Origin: Phytoactinopolyspora endophytica
GTDB taxonomy: Bacteria; Actinomycetota; Actinomycetes; Jiangellales; Jiangellaceae
Assembly (NCBI RefSeq): GCF_004138495.1
Contig: NZ_ML142856.1
Coordinates: 331,787-336,956, forward strand
Direction of reading: 5' to 3'
DNA length: 5,170 nt
A model generated the notes under the pieces. It ran no database searches, had not been told where the DNA came from, and saw nothing but the letters and a program-made list of their open reading frames with translations. Position 1 is the first letter of the stretch. Each line of letters opens with the position of its first letter. The translations under genes and the position numbers were made by a program. Positions 1-5,170 of the stretch are shown in pieces.

Positions 1-642
1 GTCACCGGGAACCTGCAGGGAGCGCTGCTCAACAGCGGCCAGGTCTGTGCCGCCTACACCCGTTTCTACGTCGACTCCCGCCGGGTGGATGAGTTCACCG
101 AGAAGATCGCCACCGCGGCGAGCGCCCTGCCCATCGGCCCCGGGATGGGACCGGACACGGCGGTTGGTCCCCTGGTGTCGCAGGAACAGGTCGACCGGGT
201 CGCCCACTACGTGGACCTCGGCGTCAAACAGGGAGCGCAACTCGTCTGTGGTGGCACCAAACCTGGTGGCGACCTCGCCAACGGGTACTTCTTCCAGCCG
301 ACGGTGTTCGCCGGTGTCACCGACGAGATGGCCATCGCCCGCGAGGAGATCTTCGGGCCGGTGCTGTCCATCCTGTCCTACGACGACGCCGACGAGCTGG
401 CCGCCCGTGCCAACGACACCGAATACGGTCTCGCTGCCTGTGTCTGGACCAACGACCTGACCACGGCGCACAACCTCGCGGCGTCCATCCGGGCAGGCAG
501 CGTCTTCGTCAACATGCTGCCGTTCCTTGACCCGGCCGCTCCGTGGGGCGGTTACGGCTCCAGCGGCTGGGGCCGGGAGATGGGCGAGCACGCGATCGAC
601 GAATTCACCGAAACCAAAGGCGTCTGGATCAACCTCGCCTGA
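1..642 (+). CDS. NAD(P)-dependent aldehyde dehydrogenase, C-terminal part (5' end off window)
   Basis: The gene is open from the first base, and the visible 213 codons are the C-terminal part of a protein whose family is usually about 480-500 residues. Family knowledge: these enzymes oxidise aldehydes to carboxylic acids with NAD(P)+ in the cytoplasm. Seen here: the nucleophile motif NSGQVCAAYTR, with the catalytic Cys at visible residue 16 (bases 46-48). The EEIFGPV motif is at residues 115-121, with the cofactor-contacting Glu and Phe at 116 and 118. The C-terminal oligomerisation segment has PWGG, a GWGREMG stretch and the ending ETKGVWINLA. No frameshift is visible. The stop lies 14 bp before the permease start, so the two are probably co-transcribed. 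Placed with an amine oxidase, it likely handles the aldehyde made from an amine. The exact substrate subclass (for example aminobutyraldehyde, betaine aldehyde or phenylacetaldehyde) cannot be assigned. Confidence 0.95.
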   Translation, partial: VTGNLQGALLNSGQVCAAYTRFYVDSRRVDEFTEKIATAASALPIGPGMGPDTAVGPLVSQEQVDRVAHYVDLGVKQGAQLVCGGTKPGGDLANGYFFQPTVFAGVTDEMAIAREEIFGPVLSILSYDDADELAARANDTEYGLAACVWTNDLTTAHNLAASIRAGSVFVNMLPFLDPAAPWGGYGSSGWGREMGEHAIDEFTETKGVWINLA

Positions 643-646
643 CCCC

Positions 647-651
647 AGGAG
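647..651 (+). promoter_or_regulatory. Ribosome binding site of the permease gene
   Basis: AGGAG lies 5 bp before the ATG at 657. It decides the start: the reading frame is open back to an ATG at 543, but that would overlap the aldehyde dehydrogenase by 100 bases and add an Arg-rich, non-membrane leader of 38 residues. Confidence 0.75.
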
Positions 652-656
652 TCATC

Positions 657-2105
657 ATGTCCGCACCTGTTACTGATCAGCCCCAGCTGCACAAGACCCT
701 GCGCTGGCATCACGGTTTCGTGCTCGCGCTTCCCATCGCGAGCGGGTTGTTCATCTCGGTCGGTTTCGCGATCGGCGCCATCGGCGCGTTTCCCGCCATC
801 GCTGTCGCCGCGACCCTCGCCGTGGTGGCGCTGCTGCAGAACCATCTGTTCGCCGAGATGGCCGCGATGTTCCCGGACAAGCCGGGTGGGATCGCGGTCT
901 ATGCGACCGAGGCGTGGAAGCGCTATTTCGCCCCGCTCGGCGCACTGGCCACTTTTGGCTATTGGTGTGGCTGGGCGCTCGTGCTGTCGCTGGTCGGTCT
1001 GACGCTTGGCTCGCTGGTGCAGGCGGAGTGGTTCCCCGACCAGACGTGGGTGCTGTTCTCCAGCGGCGACGTGCAATTCGGCCTGGCCCACGTCATCTGC
1101 ATCGGGGCCATCGTGGCCTGTACCGCCCTCAACGTGCTCGGCATCAAGATCGCGGCTCGTTTCAACCAGGTGATCGGCGCCGTCTTCATCCTGGTGCTCG
1201 CCGTGCTGGCGATCGGTCCGTTCGTCACCGGGGCCTTTAACGGCATCGAGCTGTCCGGCGGCGTCTCTGACTGGAAGTCGGTCCTGGTGTGGATGTACGT
1301 GCTGGCGTGGGCCATCTACGGCACCGAACTGTGTGCGGCCTTCGCGCCGGAATACAAGGACACCGCACGCGACACGTTCCGCGCCTTGCGGACGGTCGCA
1401 TTCTTCATGGTGGCCGCCTACGCGCTTGTGCCGATGGCCGCGACCGGGCACCTCGGCGAGGCCACGATCAGCGAGAACCCGATCACCTACGGCGTGCTCA
1501 GCGTGCAGCGCATGCTCGGCGGCGCCTCCGGCATCGTGACCGCCGTGCTGTGCGGCGCGCTGTTTCTGAGCATGATCTCCTCGTCCGCGGACGCGGGACG
1601 CGCGCTCTACGGCATGGCCCGCGAGAAGATGACCATCCGCCAGTTCGATCAGCTCAACCGCAACGGCATGCCCGCGCGGGCGCTGTGGTTCACCATGGCC
1701 GTCAACCTGGTGATCCTTGGCTTCGTCGGTAACCCCGTCGGCATCCTGATCGCCAGCAACATCGGCTACATCCTCGCCGTGACCCTGGCCGTCGTCGGAT
1801 TCCTGCTGTTGCGCAAGGACCGTCCGGCGTGGCCGCGACCGATCAAGCTCGGCAGGGCGTGGGTGCCCGTCGCGATGATCGTCGCGGCGTTCAACGCCAC
1901 GATTCTGGTGGTCGGCGCGACCAATCCTGGGCTCAGCTACGCAGGCGGTCTCAAAGAAGTCCTGATCGGACTCGGCTTGCTTGGGGTGAGCCTGCTGCTG
2001 CTCGGCTACCGGCAACTGGTCCAGGACCGAGGCCGGCTGACGATCCGGGAACTGCCCGAGGTGACACCCGCGGCGCCAGTGCCGGAACCAAGCCGGCACA
2101 TCTGA
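657..2105 (+). CDS. APC-superfamily amino acid/amine permease
   Basis: A 482-residue polytopic membrane protein with about 12 hydrophobic segments, roughly at residues 20-38, 41-61, 93-121, 141-161, 170-190, 207-228, 243-262, 291-310, 341-357, 360-385, 401-420 and 432-450. Segment 1 holds PIASGLFISVG, which corresponds to the broken-helix substrate/ion-binding motif of the amino acid-polyamine-organocation family. A PGGIAVYATEAW loop follows segment 2, as in that family. Length and topology fit secondary uptake transporters that import amino acids, ethanolamine or other amines across the cytoplasmic membrane. The start at 657 is chosen for its ribosome binding site and because the sequence after it begins with a short polar N-terminus. 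It lies between an aldehyde dehydrogenase and a cupin/amine oxidase pair, which suggests that it imports the amine the oxidase attacks. Substrate identity is inference only. Confidence 0.92.
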   Translation: MSAPVTDQPQLHKTLRWHHGFVLALPIASGLFISVGFAIGAIGAFPAIAVAATLAVVALLQNHLFAEMAAMFPDKPGGIAVYATEAWKRYFAPLGALATFGYWCGWALVLSLVGLTLGSLVQAEWFPDQTWVLFSSGDVQFGLAHVICIGAIVACTALNVLGIKIAARFNQVIGAVFILVLAVLAIGPFVTGAFNGIELSGGVSDWKSVLVWMYVLAWAIYGTELCAAFAPEYKDTARDTFRALRTVAFFMVAAYALVPMAATGHLGEATISENPITYGVLSVQRMLGGASGIVTAVLCGALFLSMISSSADAGRALYGMAREKMTIRQFDQLNRNGMPARALWFTMAVNLVILGFVGNPVGILIASNIGYILAVTLAVVGFLLLRKDRPAWPRPIKLGRAWVPVAMIVAAFNATILVVGATNPGLSYAGGLKEVLIGLGLLGVSLLLLGYRQLVQDRGRLTIRELPEVTPAAPVPEPSRHI

Positions 2106-2116
2106 CAACAACGATA

Positions 2117-2122
2117 TGGAGG
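2117..2122 (+). promoter_or_regulatory. Ribosome binding site of the cupin gene
   Basis: TGGAGG ends 8 bp before the ATG at 2131. An in-frame ATG at 2116 overlaps this site and has no purine-rich stretch ahead of it, so the start at 2131 is preferred. Confidence 0.75.
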
Positions 2123-2130
2123 ATCACATC

Positions 2131-2490
2131 ATGAGCCCTGTTGACGCACGCACCATCCCCACAACGACCATCGACGCGGCCGAGAACTGGGAGCCGTTCG
2201 TTGAAGGTGGCCAGCAGATCGGCGAAGTACATTGGCTCACCGTCCACGAGCGTCCGGAAGGGGCGGTCGCCACCGGCCTGTGGCGGATCGACGCCGAGGC
2301 CGGTGCGGAGATTCCCTACGCGGTCAGCGGCAGCGAGACCTTCCACGTGCTCGAAGGCGAGGCCGTGCTGGAACCACCCGAGGGCGAGCCGATCGAACTC
2401 AAGGCCGGGATGGTCGTCTCGTTTCCGGATGGGTTCACCGCGATCTGGCGCACTCGCTCGCCGTTCAAGAAGTTCTTCGTCGTCGCCTGA
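2131..2490 (+). CDS. Small cupin-domain protein, DUF861/cupin_3 type
   Basis: A 119-residue single-domain protein. A beta-strand-rich core spans about residues 46-118. The cupin signature is recognisable as SETFHVLEGEAVL (68-80), followed by KAGMVVSFPDGFTAIW (91-106), which matches the G-x5-P-x-G second cupin motif. The W106 region and the ending SPFKKFFVVA resemble cupin_3 proteins, a group that includes EutQ-like and ureidoglycine aminohydrolase-like domains. The classical metal ligands are largely missing: the two motif-1 His positions are Tyr63 and Val65, the motif-2 His is Ala104, and only Glu69 remains. No signal peptide or membrane segment is seen, so it is probably cytoplasmic. It lies 25 bp after the permease and 33 bp before the amine oxidase. 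Its role is unknown; binding or sensing a pathway intermediate, or an accessory role to the oxidase, are possibilities without direct support. Confidence 0.88.
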   Translation: MSPVDARTIPTTTIDAAENWEPFVEGGQQIGEVHWLTVHERPEGAVATGLWRIDAEAGAEIPYAVSGSETFHVLEGEAVLEPPEGEPIELKAGMVVSFPDGFTAIWRTRSPFKKFFVVA

Positions 2491-2523
2491 CGCCTACGCG
2501 TCTTCTGACTGGGAGCACGAACC

Positions 2524-3819
2524 ATGACCAACAGCTATGACGTCCTCGTCATCGGTGCGGGGTTCGCAGGCGTCACCGCCGCACGGGAGCTGAGTCACCG
2601 GGGTCGTTCGGTACTCGTGCTCGAGGCCCGGGATCGGCTCGGCGGCCGGACCTGGGTGGACCACCAACTCGGTCTCGATCTCGAAATGGGCGGAACCTGG
2701 GTGCATTGGCTCCAGCCTCACGTCTGGGCGGAGATCACCCGGTACGGCATCGAGATCACCCAGAGTCCGCCCGCCGAGCAGGCGTACTGGCATGCCGGCG
2801 GCACGGTGCGGCACGGGAGCGCGGACGAACTGCTGGTCAAGCTCGATCCCGGCATGATCGCCACCCTCGCCGACAGCCGCGACTACTTCGACCGGCCCTA
2901 CGAACCGTTCCTGCGGGACAACCTCGACGACTTCGACCAGCAGACAGTGCTGGACCGGATCGCGGCCTTGAACCTCCCCCCGGACGAGGACGAACTGGTT
3001 CGAGGCATGTGGGCGCTGAACTTCAACGCCCCGCCCCAGGTCGCCGGCCTCACCCAGGCACTGCGCTGGTGTTCCGCGGCGTCGGGGAGCTGGCAGCTGC
3101 TGTTCGAAGCGTGTGCGACTTACAAGCTCAAACACGGCACCCGCTCACTGATCAACGCCATGGCCGCAGACACCGACGCCGAGATCCGGCTGCACTCCGC
3201 GGTGAACTCGGTGACGCGGACAGCAACCGGTGTCGACGTGCGCACCGCATCCGGGCAGCGCTTCACCGCACGCGACGTCATCGTGACGCTGCCGATGAAC
3301 GCGCTGTCCGGCATCGAGTTCGAACCGGGATTGTCGGCGCTGAAACAAGCCGCAGCCGCCGAGGGACAGGCTTCCCGGGGGGTCAAGACGTGGGTCAAGG
3401 TACGCGGCGAGGTGGACCCCTGCTATCTACTGGGCGGGCCCGACCTCCCACTGACCTTCGCGCAACCCGAGTACAAGGTGGATGGTGACACGGTGTTCGT
3501 CGCGTTCGGCCCAGACGGTATCCGAGTCCGGCCGGATGACGTCGACGCCGTCGCGAAGGCGATCGCGGTCTGGCGGCCGGACTTCGACGTCATCGACGTC
3601 GCCGGGCACGACTGGGTCGGCGATCCCTACTCCCGCGAGACGTGGCCGATGCTGCGGCCGGGGCAACTGCGGCAGCTGCGTGACCTGCAGCAACCGGAAG
3701 GCGGGCTGCACATCGCGGGCTCCGGCTACGGCACCGGATGGGCCGGGTTCATCGATGGGGCCATTGAGAGCGGGTTGCGCACCGCACGCAGGCTGATCGC
3801 GGGCGGTGCACCGGCCTGA
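2524..3819 (+). CDS. FAD-dependent amine oxidase, NicA2/pseudooxynicotine oxidase-like
   Basis: A 431-residue flavoenzyme of the monoamine oxidase fold, expected to oxidise a C-N bond of an amine to an imine that hydrolyses to a carbonyl compound. An N-terminal Rossmann motif G11-A-G-F-A-G16 is followed by E34 at the end of strand 2 and R38-L-G-G-R42. The substrate-side motif GGTWVHWLQPHVW (56-68) is very close to what I recall for NicA2. A GTRSLINAM helix lies at 205-213. K288 in GVKTWVKV is the likely conserved lysine near flavin N5. The C-terminus has DPYSRETWPMLRPGQL (367-382) and GTGWAGFIDGAIESG (403-417), the FAD-closing region. Aligned by eye, W374 and F409 take the aromatic-cage positions. 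NicA2 carries an N-terminal export leader; this protein starts directly at the Rossmann strand, so it is predicted cytoplasmic. The start at ATG 2524 is supported by GGGAG at 2511-2515. Whether O2 or another electron acceptor is used, and the true substrate, are unknown. Confidence 0.93.
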   Translation: MTNSYDVLVIGAGFAGVTAARELSHRGRSVLVLEARDRLGGRTWVDHQLGLDLEMGGTWVHWLQPHVWAEITRYGIEITQSPPAEQAYWHAGGTVRHGSADELLVKLDPGMIATLADSRDYFDRPYEPFLRDNLDDFDQQTVLDRIAALNLPPDEDELVRGMWALNFNAPPQVAGLTQALRWCSAASGSWQLLFEACATYKLKHGTRSLINAMAADTDAEIRLHSAVNSVTRTATGVDVRTASGQRFTARDVIVTLPMNALSGIEFEPGLSALKQAAAAEGQASRGVKTWVKVRGEVDPCYLLGGPDLPLTFAQPEYKVDGDTVFVAFGPDGIRVRPDDVDAVAKAIAVWRPDFDVIDVAGHDWVGDPYSRETWPMLRPGQLRQLRDLQQPEGGLHIAGSGYGTGWAGFIDGAIESGLRTARRLIAGGAPA

Positions 3820-3869
3820 CCGTGCGCGGCGGCGGGTTGGTGGTGGCTGAGCTCCTCGGAGACGGAGTC
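3820..3869 (+). other. Spacer between operon and IS3 end
   Basis: Fifty G/T-rich bases with no gene. The best self-complementarity is a weak 4-bp CTCC/GGAG stem near 3853-3867 with no T-run after it, so no intrinsic terminator can be called. The IS3 insertion may have displaced the natural end of the transcript. Confidence 0.5.
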
Positions 3870-3896
3870 TGAACTGTCCTGGGTTTGGCGGAGGCT
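3870..3896 (-). repeat. Terminal inverted repeat of the IS3 element
   Basis: The sequence begins TGAACTGTCCTGGG and continues to GGCGGAGGCT. It starts with the TG dinucleotide typical of IS3 ends and resembles the TGAACCGCCCCGG...GGAGAC ends I recall for IS6110-type elements. It sits 4 bp outside the transposase stop codon, as expected for the orfB-proximal end. The matching left repeat is not in view, so the exact boundary is inferred. Confidence 0.7.
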
Positions 3897-3900
3897 GGGT

Positions 3901-4218
3901 TTAGGCCACCTCGGGGATCGAGATGGCTGGGTGGGTGTGTTCACGGTATAGCTGTTCGTATTCGATGGGCGAGTTGTAGTCGATCGAGGAGTGCAGTCTG
4001 GTGGTGTTGTACCAGTGCACCCAGGCGGCGGTTTCTCGTTCGAGTTCGGCGCGGCCGGTCCAGGAGCGTGGATGGCGCTCGATCAGCTCGGTCTTGTACA
4101 GCCCGATCGTGGATTCCATGAGGGCGTTGTCCATGGCATCGCCGACCGAGCCGATGGATCCGGTGATGCCGGCCTCGGCGAGCGCGTCGGTGAAGGCCAG
4201 CGACGTGTACTGGGCGGG
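3901..4218 (-). pseudogene. IS3-family transposase OrfB, C-terminal fragment truncated by IS30
   Basis: About 104 codons of the C-terminal end of an IS3 orfB integrase-type transposase, normally about 280-300 residues. The fragment starts at AQYTSLAFTDALAEAGI, continues through GSVGDAMDNALMES and ends in HWYNTTRLHSSIDYNSPIEY, all typical of the rve core of IS3 enzymes. The Glu of DNALMES is the third catalytic residue. Counting back, the expected second Asp (35 residues between, DD(35)E) would lie three residues before the break, so both catalytic Asp residues are absent here. The open frame continues to 4494, but the part above about 4218 is an out-of-register reading of the IS30 transposase gene and not protein homology. 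This copy cannot make active transposase. Confidence 0.88.
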
Positions 4219-4240
4219 TTCAACTGGTCGTTGCAACACC
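4219..4240 (-). repeat. Probable terminal inverted repeat of the IS30 element
   Basis: The edge reads TTCAACTGGTCGTTGCAACA inward from 4219. The transposase stop codon lies inside it, which is common in compact IS30 elements. It is called because IS3 coding homology resumes within a few bases outside it. The partner repeat is not visible, so both length and exact edge are tentative. Confidence 0.5.
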
Positions 4241-5170
4241 GGGCTGTTGGAGCGAGCGTAGCTGTTCCTCGAAGACTTCGGCCGGGGTCTTCCAGCCGAG
4301 GATCTTGCGGGGCCGGTTGTTGATCGCCAGGGCGACGGCTTCCAGGTCCTCAGCGGACCACCGTGACAGGTCCGTGCCCTTCGGGAAGTATTGACGCAGC
4401 AGCCCGTTCGTGTTCTCGTTCGTCGGTCGCTGCCAGGGCGAGTGCGGATCGGCGAAGAACACTCTCGTGCCGGTTTCGAGTGCGAACTGGGCATGCTCGG
4501 AGAGTTCCTTCCCGCGGTCCCAGGTGAGGGTCTTGCGGAGCTGCTCGGGGAGCTTGGTTATCGATATCGTTAGCGCGGCGTTCATCGCGATGGCGCCGTA
4601 ACCACCGAGGGACGGGCCGTTCTTCACGGGTGGTTTCTCGCCCCAGCCCTCCAGCCTGGGCAGATGTACCAGGAGCGTGGATCGGCTGCTGCGCTCGACG
4701 ACCGTGCCGATCGCGGACCGGCCCGTCCCGATGATCAGATCGCCCTCCCAGTGCCCCGGGACGGCGCGGTCCGCGGCCTCAGCGGGACGCTCTGTCAGGA
4801 CGACATCCGCGGTGACGTGCCCTTGCGGCTTGTTCTGCGACCGCGCTCTGGGAACCCGCAGTGTCCGGCCTGTTCGCAGACAGGCGACCAGTTCGCGTTT
4901 GAGTGCGCCACGGCCCTGGATGAACAGCGACTGGTAGATCGCCTCGTGGCTGATGCGCATGGACTCATCATCGGGGAAGTCGGACCCCAGCCGGCGCGAG
5001 ATCTGTTCCGGGCTCCACGCCGTCGCCCATCGCCTGTCCTGCCGGTGCGGCTTGTTCAGCCCCTTCCACGCCGGCGGCTCAGGCCCGGTGACGATAGTGC
5101 CGTCGGGGCGGCGGACGCCCCCGGCGAGCCGCTCCTGCACGTACTCACGCAACCTATCGTTGCCCACGAG
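4220..5170 (-). CDS. IS30-family DDE transposase (N-terminus off window)
   Basis: At least 316 codons are open to the right edge. The GTG at 5165-5167 is merely the first possible start inside the window, and the codon before it is still open, so the true start lies beyond. Numbering from that GTG, a helix-turn-helix region is seen at 51-83 (WSPEQISRRL, then SHEAIYQSLF). The catalytic core follows with HWEGDLIIG (Asp143), LTWDRGKEL (Asp217) and RPTNENTNGLLRQYFPKG (Glu251). The 33 residues between the second Asp and Glu give the DD(33)E spacing of the IS30 family. The C-terminus NNRPRKILGWKTPAEVF is also typical. No frameshift or internal stop interrupts the visible part. The protein would cut and join the IS30 ends. 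It is transcribed toward the amine operon, so transcription is convergent. Confidence 0.93.
   Translation of the reverse strand, partial: LVGNDRLREYVQERLAGGVRRPDGTIVTGPEPPAWKGLNKPHRQDRRWATAWSPEQISRRLGSDFPDDESMRISHEAIYQSLFIQGRGALKRELVACLRTGRTLRVPRARSQNKPQGHVTADVVLTERPAEAADRAVPGHWEGDLIIGTGRSAIGTVVERSSRSTLLVHLPRLEGWGEKPPVKNGPSLGGYGAIAMNAALTISITKLPEQLRKTLTWDRGKELSEHAQFALETGTRVFFADPHSPWQRPTNENTNGLLRQYFPKGTDLSRWSAEDLEAVALAINNRPRKILGWKTPAEVFEEQLRSLQQPGVATTS

Larger units (their letters stand above)
3870..4218 (-). mobile_element. IS3-family insertion sequence remnant (transposase 3' end and terminal repeat)
   Basis: About 349 bp of an IS3-family element. Its outer end is at 3870, just beyond the stop codon of an orfB transposase fragment read on the minus strand. 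The remnant stops abruptly near 4215-4218, where IS30-family sequence begins. The rest of the IS3 element (orfA, the front of orfB and the other terminal repeat) is not in the window. It may lie on the far side of the IS30 insertion or be deleted. The target duplication cannot be tested because only one end is visible. Confidence 0.85.
4219..5170 (-). mobile_element. IS30-family insertion sequence, partial (runs off right edge)
   Basis: Most of an IS30-family element inserted in the IS3 orfB gene. The visible end is near 4219, where IS3 homology resumes immediately beyond the transposase stop. The other end, the start of the transposase gene and the target duplication are outside the window. 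Most of the visible length is transposase coding sequence, in keeping with the compact single-gene layout of the family. Confidence 0.85.

Noticed and set aside
543..656. Upstream extension of the permease from ATG 543
   Set aside because: It overlaps the aldehyde dehydrogenase C-terminus, encodes an Arg-rich leader and lacks a ribosome binding site; ATG 657 has AGGAG at the right distance.
552..2111. A 519-codon open frame on the minus strand covering the whole permease gene
   Set aside because: It is antisense to a clear 12-helix transporter. Its product is rich in His, Asp, Arg, Gln and Gly with no recognisable domain, as expected from the complement of high-GC codons for a hydrophobic protein.
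2494..3135. A 213-codon minus-strand frame inside the amine oxidase
   Set aside because: Shadow of the oxidase gene in a high-GC genome; no motif or ribosome binding site was recognised.
3805..3814. Perfect 10-bp palindrome CGGTGCACCG
   Set aside because: It lies inside the last codons of the amine oxidase, is short, and is expected by chance in GC-rich sequence; no second copy was noticed to suggest an operator.
3850..3870. Possible terminator hairpin after the amine oxidase
   Set aside because: Only a 4-bp stem with a long loop and no following T-run.
4219..4494. N-terminal portion of the 197-codon minus-strand frame, as if it were part of the IS3 transposase
   Set aside because: It is an alternate-frame reading of the IS30 transposase gene. 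It is Arg/Ser/Pro-rich and shows no IS3 integrase motifs.

Overview
This window looks like high-GC actinobacterial chromosome, perhaps from the Pseudonocardiaceae or a related group. That is an inference from strong G/C third-position bias, long shadow reading frames on the opposite strand, and actinobacterial-type IS3 and IS30 elements. No RNA genes, CRISPR arrays or phage genes were seen.

Positions 1-3819 hold four closely spaced plus-strand genes. They are the C-terminal part of an NAD(P)-dependent aldehyde dehydrogenase (cut by the left edge), a 12-helix APC-superfamily permease, a small cupin of the DUF861/cupin_3 type, and an FAD-dependent amine oxidase. The gaps are 14, 25 and 33 bp and each downstream gene has a purine-rich ribosome binding site, so they read as one transcript whose promoter is off the left edge. 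The amine oxidase strongly resembles nicotine oxidoreductase NicA2 and pseudooxynicotine amine oxidase over the substrate-entry motif and the C-terminus. The simplest model is an amine-utilisation operon: the permease imports an amine, the flavoenzyme oxidises it to an imine that hydrolyses to an aldehyde or ketone, and the aldehyde dehydrogenase converts an aldehyde product to the acid. The cupin's role is unknown. The substrate cannot be read from the sequence.

Positions 3820-3869 are a short spacer without a convincing terminator. From 3870 to the right edge there is a nested mobile-element structure on the minus strand. An IS3-family end (3870) and the last 104 codons of its orfB transposase (3901-4215) are interrupted by an IS30-family element that runs off the window. 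The break falls inside the IS3 catalytic core, so this IS3 transposase is dead. The IS30 transposase keeps an intact DD(33)E triad (D-D-E with 33 residues between the second D and E) and looks functional as far as it is visible.

The most interesting points are the NicA2-like oxidase with a restored aromatic-cage residue, the metal-ligand-less cupin beside it, and the IS-in-IS junction.
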